Source: Pseudanabaena sp. FACHB-2040 (GTDB taxonomy: Bacteria > Cyanobacteriota > Cyanobacteriia > Phormidesmidales > Phormidesmidaceae). Taken from it: DNA of 64,000 nt. Under the pieces are notes generated by a model. That model saw only the letters and a list, made by a program, of their open reading frames with translations, had not been told where the DNA came from and did no database searches. The stretch lies in NCBI RefSeq assembly GCF_014696715.1, contig NZ_JACJQO010000002.1, positions 1 through 64,000 of the forward strand. Reading direction: 5' to 3'. A program made the position numbers and the translations under genes. Shown here in pieces: positions 35,722 through 44,533 of the stretch. How positions within the stretch are numbered: the stretch's first letter is position 1; each line of letters begins with the position of its first letter.

Positions 35722-38268
35722 TTATTTAGTCGTCATAATATGCACCCCATCCCAATTCTCAGGCGGTGGGCTAATTAAATATTCCTGAGCTCGGTTGATG
35801 TGAACCGCTACGGCCCGATCGCCGGGATGCAGCTTTTCGGCTTCCCGAAACAGTTTAATAGCTGGCTCAAATCGCATGCCGGTGTAGGCTGAGCGGGCAG
35901 CGCTGTAGAGTTCCATAAACTCTTTGGTTTGAGGATCGAGCGGGTTGTCTTTGTGGTCGACCAGTTCATAGAGATTCACGGGCTGCATTTTGCCCTTAAC
36001 CCGGATGCGGTCTAGCTCGCGCACCCAGATCAGGTTTTGGCACAGCTCGTAGGTATGCTCGCTGAGCACAATGTCGCAGCCGTATTCCTTAGTCGCTCCT
36101 TCTAGGCGAGAACTCAGGTTGACGCCATCGCCAATCACGGTGTACTCCATCTTGCGCTGGGAACCAATGTTGCCAGAGACCACTTCACCGGAGCTAATGC
36201 CGATACCAATACGAATTTCGGGCTGATTTTGCAGCACCCGTTCGGTGTTGAAGCGCACCAGCCGTTGTCGCATATCGAGGGCAGCCTGAACTGCCGCCCA
36301 GGCATGATTTTTCAGCGGCAGCGGGGCTCCAAAGACTGCCATCAGGGCGTCACCGATGAACTTGTCCAGCGTGCCTTCAAAGTTGAACACCGCTTCGACC
36401 ATCGTCTCGAAGTAGGCGTTGAGCATCTCCACTACTTTGTCGGCTTCCAAATTTTCAGTGAGGGTGGTGTAGCCTCGAATATCGGAGAACAAAACGGTCA
36501 CCTCTCGCCGTTCTCCCTTCATCAGCAAATCGTCGCCTAGGGCCATGACACGCTCAGCAACGCCGGGAGTCATGTAGCGGTAAAGAGTTGTCTTCATCCG
36601 CTTTTCCTGGCTAATGTCTTCTATTACTAGCAGTCCGCCTCGCACGCCGCCCTCTGGGTTAGTTAGAGGATTGACCGTGAGATTGATGCTGCGCTCTAAC
36701 AGCTGCACTTGGTCGAGGGAGTGGGGCGGCAAGGTGGAAGAGACTTCACCCCAGGGCCAAAAGCGGCCGGCTTGATTGCGATCGGGCATCATCAGGGTGC
36801 ATTCATAGACGCTGCCGTTGTTTGGATTAGCGGCTAGGATGCCGACTCGCAGGGTTTGCTCCGGTACATAGTGTCGGGCTCCGGTGGTGAGGCTATCTTC
36901 TAGTCGAAACTGTAACTTCTCTAGGGGGATGACATCCCAAACGTAGCGGTTGAGCAGCCTAGCTTCCCAGCGTTCCTTGAGGTCGCGGTTGATCTCATCC
37001 TTGAGGGGACAGCCCAGCAGTTCGATAGCGGCGTCGTTGATAGTGACAATGCGACCCTCTAGATCGGTGGAGATGACGGCATCAGAAAGGCTCTGAAGAA
37101 TGTCTTTTTGATACTGCTTTTCGACCAGCACCTTCTCAAACAGCTTGGCATTTTCCAGGGCGATGCCCGCTTGGATGTTGAAAGCTCGCATAAATTCTTC
37201 GTCGGAGCTGGTGAAGCTGCCCTGCTGCTTGTTGATCAGCTGGGTAACTGCAATCAGCTTGCTGGAAGAATCGTAGACCGGCATACAGAGAATGGTGCGG
37301 GTAGCGTAACCCGTAAGCTTGTCGGCATCGGGGTTGAAGCGCGGGTCTTGGTAGGCATCTGGAATGTTGAGGGTTTCTCCGGTGGTGGCGACGTAGCCCA
37401 CAATGCCTGAATCAGAGGGGCTGCGCAGCTCTACTAAAGATTTGCCGTCGCCCGATTTCACTTTAGACCAGAGTTCATTGCTGTTTTCGTCGATTAGCCA
37501 GAGGGTGCTGCGGTCGGCCTGCATTAGCAGGCGGGCCTCTTCCATAACGGACTGTAGGGTTTTCTCGAGGTCCAAGCTCTGCTCTAGGGAGGAAATGGCT
37601 TTGAGCAGAGAGGAGACGCCCTTCTGGTTACGGGCTGCAATGTAAAAGGAATTGCAGCTCTCTAAAATGACCCCAATGGAGGCGGCAAACTCGCGGAAGC
37701 TGTGTTCGTCTTGGGTATCGAAGGGGAGATCGCTCTGTTTGTTGAGTAGTTGGACAACGGCAACGGTGTTGCCAGCTTTGTTTGAAACCGGCATGCAAAG
37801 GATGTTGCGGGTGTGGTAGCCGGTTTTTTGATCGTGGCTGGGGTCGAAGCGCTCATCGGCATAGGCATCGGCAATGTTAAGGCATTCTCCGGTTGTAGCG
37901 ACATGTCCAGCGATGCCTTTGCCCATGGGCACCCGCAGTTCTAAGAAGCGCTCCCCATCCCCTTGAGCAATTTTGGACCAAAGCTCCTGCTTTTCAGTAT
38001 CCACCATAAAAATAGTGGTGCGTTCAGCCTGCAGGATCTGACCAATCTTGAGGGTAAAAGCTTCCAGGATCTGCTCCAACATGGTCTCTAGAGACTCATT
38101 GTTGATCATGTCGATGGCCCGGAGGAAATGCTCAAACTCCCGCGTAATTTGGTCGAGCAGGTCGATGAATTGAGGGGTGGGTAAGTCTCGAACGCGGTTG
38201 GTAAGCGTGCTCTGCTGATTAACTTGGGACAGAGCGGCAAGCATGTTTCTAGGGGTCTGGGTGGCCAT
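35722..38268 (-). CDS. CyaB-type adenylate cyclase (GAF-GAF-PAS-cyclase)
   Basis: 848 residues. Domain order: helical start, GAF1 (about 60-210), GAF2 (about 245-390), PAS (about 395-560), class III cyclase (about 590-770) and a short TPR-like tail (MRFEPAIKLFREAEKLHPGD). Both GAFs carry an NKFDE-type motif (NKQSDLPFDTQDE, NKQQGSFTSSDE), needed for cyclic nucleotide binding. The cyclase has metal aspartates in FSDIRGYT and FIGDALMAVFG, the adenine-specifying lysine in LDKFIGD, and VIGDGVNLSSRLE. Order and length match Anabaena CyaB1/CyaB2, which are activated by cAMP. Likely cytoplasmic, single gene. Confidence 0.92.
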   Translation of the reverse strand: MATQTPRNMLAALSQVNQQSTLTNRVRDLPTPQFIDLLDQITREFEHFLRAIDMINNESLETMLEQILEAFTLKIGQILQAERTTIFMVDTEKQELWSKIAQGDGERFLELRVPMGKGIAGHVATTGECLNIADAYADERFDPSHDQKTGYHTRNILCMPVSNKAGNTVAVVQLLNKQSDLPFDTQDEHSFREFAASIGVILESCNSFYIAARNQKGVSSLLKAISSLEQSLDLEKTLQSVMEEARLLMQADRSTLWLIDENSNELWSKVKSGDGKSLVELRSPSDSGIVGYVATTGETLNIPDAYQDPRFNPDADKLTGYATRTILCMPVYDSSSKLIAVTQLINKQQGSFTSSDEEFMRAFNIQAGIALENAKLFEKVLVEKQYQKDILQSLSDAVISTDLEGRIVTINDAAIELLGCPLKDEINRDLKERWEARLLNRYVWDVIPLEKLQFRLEDSLTTGARHYVPEQTLRVGILAANPNNGSVYECTLMMPDRNQAGRFWPWGEVSSTLPPHSLDQVQLLERSINLTVNPLTNPEGGVRGGLLVIEDISQEKRMKTTLYRYMTPGVAERVMALGDDLLMKGERREVTVLFSDIRGYTTLTENLEADKVVEMLNAYFETMVEAVFNFEGTLDKFIGDALMAVFGAPLPLKNHAWAAVQAALDMRQRLVRFNTERVLQNQPEIRIGIGISSGEVVSGNIGSQRKMEYTVIGDGVNLSSRLEGATKEYGCDIVLSEHTYELCQNLIWVRELDRIRVKGKMQPVNLYELVDHKDNPLDPQTKEFMELYSAARSAYTGMRFEPAIKLFREAEKLHPGDRAVAVHINRAQEYLISPPPENWDGVHIMTTK

Positions 38269-38527
38269 GTATGTCCCTGCTCAGGAATGGCGTGGGTGGG
38301 ATCGAGGTAAGCAGGCGGAGCGGCTTTCCACTCTCATCCTTACTGTCATAACCTACCCAAATCCGGGTAGGGTGGTCTGCACCTAAGTCTTCAGTTAGAT
38401 AGATGGCGGGTGGTTAACCCTACTCCCAAAAGGACTAAATACCTACTACTCTAACCCCTTAACCGATTTGTCAGGTCGGAAAAGGGGCCGAGCTATAGTT
38501 TTTTCTAAATATCACCCCCCACCTAGC

Positions 38528-40123
38528 TTAAGGGGCAGCCTGATCCGCTGCAGTATCCATTTTTTCAGGTTTGAGTAGGGGAAATGCGATCGCATCTCGA
38601 ATACTGGCGCAATCGGTTAGCAGCATCACCAGCCGGTCGATGCCAATCCCCAGTCCTCCAGTCGGCGGCATGCCGTATTCCAGGGCGGTGAGAAAGTCCT
38701 CATCCACGCTGTGTGCCTCCAGATCTCCAGCCGCTTTTTTGGCTGCCTGCAGCTCCAACCGCTGCCGCTGGTCAATCGGATCGGTCAACTCCGAGAAGCT
38801 GTTGGCCGTCTCTCGACCCACAATAAACATCTCAAAGCGCTCTACCAGGCCGGGCTTACTGCGATGGGGTTTCGCCAGAGGCGAAATCTCCACTGGGTAG
38901 TCAATGATAAAGGTGGGCTGAATTAGCGTTTCCTCCACCGCCTGCTCAAAGCCCTCGTTCAGCAGCCTGCCGATGCTGTCGCAGTCATCGACCCCAGTTA
39001 ACCCAGCAGCTTTGGCCGCAGCCTTAGCCTCTTCTAAAACAGTGAACTGGCTGAAGTCTACCCCTGTTTTCTCCTGCACCGCCTCATGCATAGTGATGCG
39101 CCGCCAGGGTGGTGTCAGATCGATGGTTTCGCCCTGGTAAGTAATTTGCAGCGTGCCCAGCACGTCTTTAGCAGCAGTGGCAATGATGGTCTCAGTTAGA
39201 TCCATCATGTCGCTATAGTCAGCGTAAGCCTGGTAGACCTCAATCGAGGTAAATTCTGGGTTGTGCTTGGTAGAAATGCCCTCATTGCGAAAGATTCGGC
39301 CCATTTCAAAAACCTTCTCAAACCCGCCCACGATCAGCCGCTTCAGGTGCAGCTCCGTGGCGATCCGCAAGTAGAGCTGCATATCTAGCGTGTTGTGATA
39401 GGTGATGAAGGGCCGGGCATCCGCGCCGCCTGCCTCGGTCTGCAAAACCGGGGTCTCAATTTCGATAAAGCCCTGCTGATCGAGATAGCGGCGGATCGAG
39501 GCGGTAATCAGCGCCCGCTTGCGAAAGGTGTCGCGCACCTCCGGATTCACGATCAGATCGACGTAGCGCTGACGATAGCGCTTGGCCACATCAGTTAGGC
39601 CGTGCCACTTGTCGGGCAAAGGCAGCAGCGACTTGGTCAGCAGCGCATACTCCCGCACCTTGACTGAAAGTTCGCCCTTTTCTGTGCGCTTGATAATGCC
39701 CTTAACGCCAATAATGTCACCGACGTCAGTAAGGGATTTGAGGTGTTCAAAGGCATCCGCATCGGTCTCAGCCATGCCGGAGGCGATCTCTTTCTTGTCT
39801 AAATACAGCTGAATGAGGCCCGTTTCATCCTGCAGGGTAAAAAAGGCCAGCTTGCCAAACACTCGCCGGGCCAAAATCCGTCCGGCAAGAGACACCTCCG
39901 TCTCGACTTCTTGGCCAGCTACAATATCAGTGTATTTCTCCTGCAGCTCTGCTGCGTGGTGGGTGATCTCCCAGCGGTAGGCGTAGGGATTGAGGCCGAG
40001 CTGCTTCAGGTCTTCTACTTTCTGAAGACGAATGGCGCGGATTTCGTCGCGGGAAGAGCCGCTGCTATCAGAGGGACGGTTCGCGTCAGAAGCCATGTTC
40101 GGATGGGTGCTGTCAGAATTCAC
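38528..40123 (-). CDS. lysS: Lysyl-tRNA synthetase, class II
   Basis: 531 residues from GTG 40123 (a GAGAG lies just before; ATG 40096 is an alternative). An OB-fold anticodon domain ([20 protein letters not shown]) is followed by the class II core: motif 1 near [16 protein letters not shown], motif 2 [13 protein letters not shown] with [14 protein letters not shown], and motif 3 [13 protein letters not shown]. It charges tRNA-Lys in the cytoplasm. The N-terminal tail of about 25 Ser/Asp-rich residues is longer than in E. coli. Confidence 0.95.
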   Translation of the reverse strand: MNSDSTHPNMASDANRPSDSSGSSRDEIRAIRLQKVEDLKQLGLNPYAYRWEITHHAAELQEKYTDIVAGQEVETEVSLAGRILARRVFGKLAFFTLQDETGLIQLYLDKKEIASGMAETDADAFEHLKSLTDVGDIIGVKGIIKRTEKGELSVKVREYALLTKSLLPLPDKWHGLTDVAKRYRQRYVDLIVNPEVRDTFRKRALITASIRRYLDQQGFIEIETPVLQTEAGGADARPFITYHNTLDMQLYLRIATELHLKRLIVGGFEKVFEMGRIFRNEGISTKHNPEFTSIEVYQAYADYSDMMDLTETIIATAAKDVLGTLQITYQGETIDLTPPWRRITMHEAVQEKTGVDFSQFTVLEEAKAAAKAAGLTGVDDCDSIGRLLNEGFEQAVEETLIQPTFIIDYPVEISPLAKPHRSKPGLVERFEMFIVGRETANSFSELTDPIDQRQRLELQAAKKAAGDLEAHSVDEDFLTALEYGMPPTGGLGIGIDRLVMLLTDCASIRDAIAFPLLKPEKMDTAADQAAP

Positions 40124-40256
40124 AAGCTCTCATTATAAAGAGACATCAGGCAATTAAGTTTATTTAAGGGCGTGATGGATTAATCCGATAGAATCGCCTA
40201 TATTTTCGATGCTCGTAAGGCTTTTTCCGTAAGTCAGGGACAGATGCCGGTTCACT

Positions 40257-41759
40257 ATGAATTTCCCTTTCATCCTCGATCTCGCCCTTGGTCTAGTTTT
40301 TACCTATCTAATACTCAGCCTGCTGGCTAGTGAAATTCAGGAAATCATTGGGGCACTGCTGCAGTGGCGGGCCGAGCACCTAAAGCGCTCCATCGAGGTG
40401 CTGCTAGCGGGCAATGATGAGCAGAGTGAGGCGGCAGCTCGCGATTTTGCCGATGCGCTCTATGAAAGCCCCTGGATCAAAGGGCTTAACCAAGAGGCTA
40501 GAGGCAAGATTGCCCGCAGTTTTCGGGGCATCTGCCACCTAATTGGCCGCATCTACCGGACGCTGACGGGCACCCGCAATGTTTTTGGCGATCGCACCAG
40601 CGGCCCCTCCTACATTCCGTCTGAAGCTTTTGCCAATAGCATTATGGATCGGCTGCAGCTAGGGGCAGCAGGGCAGGTTCTAATTGAAACCCGGCTGAAG
40701 CAGTTTGTGGAGGAGCGGGTGCTGCTGCCGGTTAACCACGTCTTAGAGGATCTGCGGGCTAGCACCGCCAATGAATTTCTACTCAACAGTGACCTCAGGC
40801 AGTTTGAGCAAACGGTCAATCAGATTCTGACGGATTTTTATGAGAAGCGAGTGCAGCTGTCGGAAACTATAGACCGCCTAGTGATTCAGCTAGAAGACTT
40901 TTCTGAGGTGGCCCGGCAGGTGTTGCCGGAAAACCATCACCTATCAGAAACCTTTTTGCGCCGGTTGGACTATATTCACCGCAGCGTTGCCAACAACCCC
41001 ACAGAGAAGCTGGTCTTGCTGAAAAAGCTGCAGCCCACGATGGCAGAGCTGATCGGAATTTTTGAGGACGGCAGCGTTTGCTACAAAGAATTTGCTGCTC
41101 TGGCTAGCCGAGGCAACCCTCGTGCCAGAGCCTTGCTCAATCAGGTCAAAGGACAGGTGATTACCCCAGCGTTGCGGTCGGCCATGATCACCATTGCTAA
41201 CAAGGTGGAGACGACAGCGGATGCAGCCGAAAATCGGGTAGATGAGTTTGGGCGAGAGCTGGAAAAGTGGTTTGACCGAGGCATGGAGCGGGCTACCGGG
41301 GTCTATAAGCGTAATGCTAAGGCTGTAGGGCTGCTGATTGGCCTGTCTATTGCAATCTCTTTGAATGCCGACACTTTTAATATTGCAACTCGCCTAGCGA
41401 CCGATCCGGCCATCCGCAATACCATTACTCAGGCAGCCACCCAGGCAGCAATGACGACTGACAACACCGCCACCGGGAATTTAAAGGAGGAACTGGAAAG
41501 CTTACAGATTGCCGTTAACGGAAGTCTTAACCAGCTACCTTTTCCTATTGGCTACGGGCCAGTGGTGCGAGAACAGCAGCGGCTGGGCGAGGCAAACTGG
41601 CCGATCCCCTTTATTCCCCGGCGGCTGTTTGGCTGGCTGATCAGCGCTCTGGCGATTTCAATGGGAGCCACCTTCTGGTTTGACTTGCTGAAACGGGTAG
41701 TGAACGTGCGCGCCACAGGCGGCAAGGAGGGCCAAAATGCCGATCCCTATCAGCGGTGA
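40257..41759 (+). CDS. Membrane protein of unknown function with long helical domain
   Basis: 500 residues. TM helix at residues 5-25 (FILDLALGLVFTYLILSLLA), a long cytoplasmic or periplasmic helical region of about 330 residues with coiled-coil character (QTVNQILTDFYEKRVQLSET), then two TMs near residues 360-378 (AVGLLIGLSIAISLNADTF) and 460-480 (LFGWLISALAISMGATFWF). I recall similar proteins, starting with the same TM motif, in many cyanobacteria and proteobacteria, but with no known role. A peptidoglycan hydrolase gene starts 9 bases after its stop, so the pair is one operon. Confidence 0.7.
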   Translation: MNFPFILDLALGLVFTYLILSLLASEIQEIIGALLQWRAEHLKRSIEVLLAGNDEQSEAAARDFADALYESPWIKGLNQEARGKIARSFRGICHLIGRIYRTLTGTRNVFGDRTSGPSYIPSEAFANSIMDRLQLGAAGQVLIETRLKQFVEERVLLPVNHVLEDLRASTANEFLLNSDLRQFEQTVNQILTDFYEKRVQLSETIDRLVIQLEDFSEVARQVLPENHHLSETFLRRLDYIHRSVANNPTEKLVLLKKLQPTMAELIGIFEDGSVCYKEFAALASRGNPRARALLNQVKGQVITPALRSAMITIANKVETTADAAENRVDEFGRELEKWFDRGMERATGVYKRNAKAVGLLIGLSIAISLNADTFNIATRLATDPAIRNTITQAATQAAMTTDNTATGNLKEELESLQIAVNGSLNQLPFPIGYGPVVREQQRLGEANWPIPFIPRRLFGWLISALAISMGATFWFDLLKRVVNVRATGGKEGQNADPYQR

Positions 41760-41768
41760 TCAGCCATT

Positions 41769-42506
41769 ATGGTGACTCTGGCAGACCTGCGACAGGCTTT
41801 GGCCTCCTCTTTAGAAACGCCTGCTGAGTTTATCTGTCAAACAGCACTTAACCTCTACAAATCGCCACAGCAGGAAAGTCTGGTGACGCAGGCAGCGGCA
41901 GGGCGGCATTTGCGGCCCATCGCCATTCCACAGGAGCCTGAGGAAATGTTGGCGGCGATTGAGGTGTGTCTGTGTGAGGACGACTATCCGGGCTGGCTTG
42001 CGATCGCAGATCTCCCCCACCTCCAGCCTGCTCCAACCCCTTACCAACCTACCCCCCTAACTCGCGCAGCCATCCAAGCCAGGCTTCCAGCCGTCATTGA
42101 CTTTACCCAGGCAGCCATGGCCCAGCCCAACCAATATCTTTGGGGTGGCACCATTGGTCCTAATTACGACTGCTCAGGGCTGATGCAGACTGCCTTTGCC
42201 GCAGCAGGCATTCGCCTGCCGCGAGATGCCTACCAGCAGGAAGCCTTTACTCAGCCAATTGCCCTGACAAACCTGCAGCCCGGCGATCTAATCTTCTTCG
42301 GCACCGCCGAGCGCACCACTCACGTTGCCCTATATCTCGGCCAAGGGCGCTACATTCACAGCTCCGGCAAAGACCAGGGCCGCAACGGCATTGGTCTAGA
42401 CTCAATTAGCGACCTCACTGACCCGGTGAGCCTGACCTACCACCAGCAGATCAAGGGAGCCGGACGGGTAATGTCTAGTTACTTGCCTGCGATCGCATCC
42501 CCCTGA
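41769..42506 (+). CDS. NlpC/P60 peptidoglycan endopeptidase with SH3 domain
   Basis: 245 residues. An N-terminal bacterial SH3-like domain (about residues 15-80) and a C-terminal NlpC/P60 domain with Cys in YDCSGLMQTAFAAAG, His in THVALYLG and the third polar residue in YIHSSG. Same architecture as the structurally known Anabaena and Nostoc gamma-D-glutamyl-L-diamino acid endopeptidases. It cuts stem peptides of peptidoglycan, probably for recycling. No signal peptide is visible. Operon with the membrane protein upstream. Confidence 0.92.
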   Translation: MVTLADLRQALASSLETPAEFICQTALNLYKSPQQESLVTQAAAGRHLRPIAIPQEPEEMLAAIEVCLCEDDYPGWLAIADLPHLQPAPTPYQPTPLTRAAIQARLPAVIDFTQAAMAQPNQYLWGGTIGPNYDCSGLMQTAFAAAGIRLPRDAYQQEAFTQPIALTNLQPGDLIFFGTAERTTHVALYLGQGRYIHSSGKDQGRNGIGLDSISDLTDPVSLTYHQQIKGAGRVMSSYLPAIASP

Positions 42507-42550
42507 ATCCTCTCTCAATATTCAGGCTAAGCGGCTCCCCGCCCCTGCCC

Positions 42551-43018
42551 CTAAGATTTACTCAAAAATCGCACCAGCAGATCCTTCGCCGGTTCAACCA
42601 TCGCCCAGGTGCCGTCAGTCTGTTTTCGCAGGGTGGCAAAAGCCACCACTTCCCCCGAGCCAATCGAGTCACCCTGGCGCTGCTCCCCAAGTTGGGGCTT
42701 TCTCAAGCCGCAGATCCGAAACAGGTAGGCAGGCACTTCAGGGCTAGACAAAATCACGCACTGGGAGTCGAAGCCCTCTTCTGGCTGCACTCGGCCATTA
42801 AAAGGCATATAGATGGCTTTGCCCCGCACATCTACCGCAATATCGCCGAGGCCGCCCCGCACGGAGTAGCCGACCACGTCATCGCCTGGCCGCACTGCCC
42901 AATTCTGATAGAGATTAAGCTTGCGAGGCGCTTCTGCTGCTGGCCTGTTCCAGCACCCCTGGCTGAACAAAACTATTAGCCCTAAAGCCAGCCTATAAAT
43001 TAACCGAGGTAAAGCCAT
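42551..43018 (-). CDS. Hypothetical lipoprotein
   Basis: 155 residues from ATG 43018. A signal peptide with lipobox (LALGLIVLFSQGC) predicts lipid attachment at the cysteine. The mature part is beta-rich (WAVRPGDDVVGYSVRGGLGD, AIYMPFNGRVQPEEG) with DSQCVILSSPEVPAYLFRIC, possibly a disulfide. The GxV-rich layout resembles small barrel domains, such as lipoyl-like or M23-associated folds, but no family is recognised. Convergent with the NlpC/P60 gene. Confidence 0.6.
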   Translation of the reverse strand: MALPRLIYRLALGLIVLFSQGCWNRPAAEAPRKLNLYQNWAVRPGDDVVGYSVRGGLGDIAVDVRGKAIYMPFNGRVQPEEGFDSQCVILSSPEVPAYLFRICGLRKPQLGEQRQGDSIGSGEVVAFATLRKQTDGTWAMVEPAKDLLVRFLSKS

Positions 43019-43285
43019 AGTCTGCCAACACCCTTTCAATAAGCCTTCTACGGGCCCTCTCAAAGTCACCCCCGCTTATAGTACATTTATACTATAACGA
43101 GCGGCAAAGTTTAGTATTCTGCTGGCAAAAACTCCACAAAGACCCTCTTTAAACCCTGCAGCCGAAATCCTAGCAACCTCTTTAGATCCGCAAATGGATT
43201 CCTGAAGGCCTCAGATCGAGGTATTTTGCTTGTCAAAGTGCCTAAGCAAAAACCTTTTACAAAACTTTTTAATTGGGTTGTTTTT

Positions 43286-43335
43286 TCCCCAGGCAATCCC
43301 CAGATTCTCCCCAGAGATTGGGCTGTTTTCCCCAG
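43286..43335. repeat. Helically phased TCCCCAG heptamers
   Basis: TCCCCAG occurs at 43286, 43297, 43308 and 43329: steps of 11, 11 and 21 bases, so all four copies face the same side of the helix. Suitable for cooperative binding by a regulator. Confidence 0.65.
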
Positions 43336-43447
43336 AGGAAAAACGAACTTTGGCGATCCCAGCGACTTCTGTGGATTTCAGAAATTAACTGAAATTCTAG
43401 GGTTTTAGAGGCCTAAGAATGGCTTAGTTCAATACAGCTACAGCTAG

Positions 43448-43464
43448 AACCCTGATTCTCTCGT
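43448..43464 (+). repeat. Second copy of the HU-upstream motif
   Basis: AACCCTGATTCTCTCGT is identical to 3430-3446. A few bases later GTTTCAGCCG (43471) is the reverse complement of CGGCTGAAAC found next to the HU copy (about 3454). Confidence 0.6.
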
Positions 43465-43518
43465 TCCCTGTTTCAGCCGCTAACAAATCTGATGATTTTT
43501 GCAAGATTGACAGGTTTG

Positions 43519-43615
43519 GGTGCCCTAGGCACAATGATGCGACTACCTAAAGCAGCGCCTCGGCCATTCTGATCAACTCTGCCCACGCCCCTAACATCAT
43601 TGGGCCTAGGGCACC
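43519..43615. repeat. Long inverted repeat, 21-bp arms
   Basis: Arm 43519-43539 (GGTGCCCTAGGC then ACAATGATG) pairs with 43595-43615 with one mismatch; the loop is 55 bases. It ends 63 bases before the DUF2811 start. It could be a transcript hairpin, an operator pair, or a MITE-like element. Confidence 0.8.
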
Positions 43616-43678
43616 TACAGAAGCTGAACGGCGCAGTTTTTGGTGTCAATTTAGCGGATTGTGTTGCGAGGAGATTTT

Positions 43679-43879
43679 ATGACGTCCCGAGTTAGTCTGC
43701 TGGTAGAAATTCCTGAAGAGCTTAACGAAGCCCTCCAAGTTTACTTAGATACCTGTTCGACCTGGAGCCAGCATCGAGTGTTTTGTGCAGCCCTATCGCT
43801 GTTTCTGATGCAAAATGGCCAGAACGATCGCCAGGTCAACCGGATTTATCTAGATGCTCTGTTTGACTACGTTGCATAG
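43679..43879 (+). CDS. DUF2811 family protein
   Basis: 66 residues; ATG 43679 follows GAGGAG by 5 bases. SLLVEIPEELNEALQVYLDT, HRVFCAALSLFLMQNG and the closing VNRIYLDALFDYV match the cyanobacterial DUF2811 family. Small cytoplasmic helical protein of unknown function, perhaps ribbon-helix-helix-like. Its upstream region is unusually structured, which suggests regulation. Confidence 0.85.
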   Translation: MTSRVSLLVEIPEELNEALQVYLDTCSTWSQHRVFCAALSLFLMQNGQNDRQVNRIYLDALFDYVA

Positions 43880-43949
43880 CTGTTTCTTAGGCAGAAAATG
43901 CGCTCGGTAGTTTCACTGTGGCTACCGGTTAAATGGCGACGCCATGCTT

Positions 43950-43974
43950 AGGAAATCAAAGGATTTCCTGGGAG
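43950..43974 (+). promoter_or_regulatory. Hairpin abutting the ribosome binding site
   Basis: AGGAAATC (43950-43957) pairs with GATTTCCT (43962-43969) around a 4-base loop, and the GGGAG ribosome binding site (43970-43974) begins at the next base, 6 bases before ATG 43981. It may expose or hide the ribosome binding site. Confidence 0.55.
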
Positions 43975-43980
43975 TACCCT

Positions 43981-44451
43981 ATGCAATTTGCTTCGATAGG
44001 ACGGAGATTATCTGTTCGCGCTCTAGCCTGTGCGGCTCTGGTTAGCGGCACTGTTTTACTGTTTCCCCTGGCCGGAGTCGCGCAAGATGGCTACTACGTT
44101 CGCCAGGTGCAAAGCCGCCTGATGAACTTGGCCAGCCGGATGGGTTATGAGCCGGTAGCCGATCCCTATGTCAGCCTGTTAGGGCGAGACACCTACGACT
44201 CTACGACCTACTACCTGGAGGCCGGCATTTCCTACCTGGTCATGGCCACTTGTGACGAAGACTGTCTCGACCTGGACCTGGAGCTTTATGACGCCGAGGG
44301 AAATCTGCTGACCTACGACGATGCTGTTGATCCAACGCCAATGGTGACCTTTACACCTGAGGTCAGCGGCCCCTACACCGTAGACATAATCATGTATTCC
44401 TGTTCGGTAGACTCTTGCTATCAGGCCGTAGATGTGTTTGTAGAACCCTAA
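43981..44451 (+). CDS. Secreted protein with PPC-like beta domain
   Basis: 156 residues from ATG 43981 (GGGAG ribosome binding site). A signal peptide (residues 1-34, with RALACAALVSGTVLLFPLA and a cut after GVAQ) precedes a single beta-sandwich: YLEAGISYLVMATCDEDCLD, LDLELYDAEGNLLTYDD and FTPEVSGPYTVDIIMYSC. This is the layout of bacterial pre-peptidase C-terminal domains. Two CxxxC pairs (CDEDC, CSVDSC-like) could form disulfides. Periplasmic or secreted; function unknown. Confidence 0.65.
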   Translation: MQFASIGRRLSVRALACAALVSGTVLLFPLAGVAQDGYYVRQVQSRLMNLASRMGYEPVADPYVSLLGRDTYDSTTYYLEAGISYLVMATCDEDCLDLDLELYDAEGNLLTYDDAVDPTPMVTFTPEVSGPYTVDIIMYSCSVDSCYQAVDVFVEP

Positions 44452-44533
44452 CTGAGCAATTGGACTGCCCTTAGACGGTCGAAAACAAGCTGACTGGCGC
44501 GTTAAGATCACCAACGTCAGTCAGCAAGTATTC

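Larger units (their letters stand above)
43019..43678. other. Structured intergenic region of 660 bp
   Basis: No convincing gene; a 61-codon frame at 43111-43296 lacks any recognisable feature. It holds phased TCCCCAG heptamers, a copy of the HU-upstream motif and a long inverted repeat, listed separately. Confidence 0.6.

Noticed and set aside
43111-43296. 61-codon minus-strand frame in the structured intergenic region
   Set aside because: No ribosome binding site, no domain and it crosses the phased-heptamer region; coding not supported.
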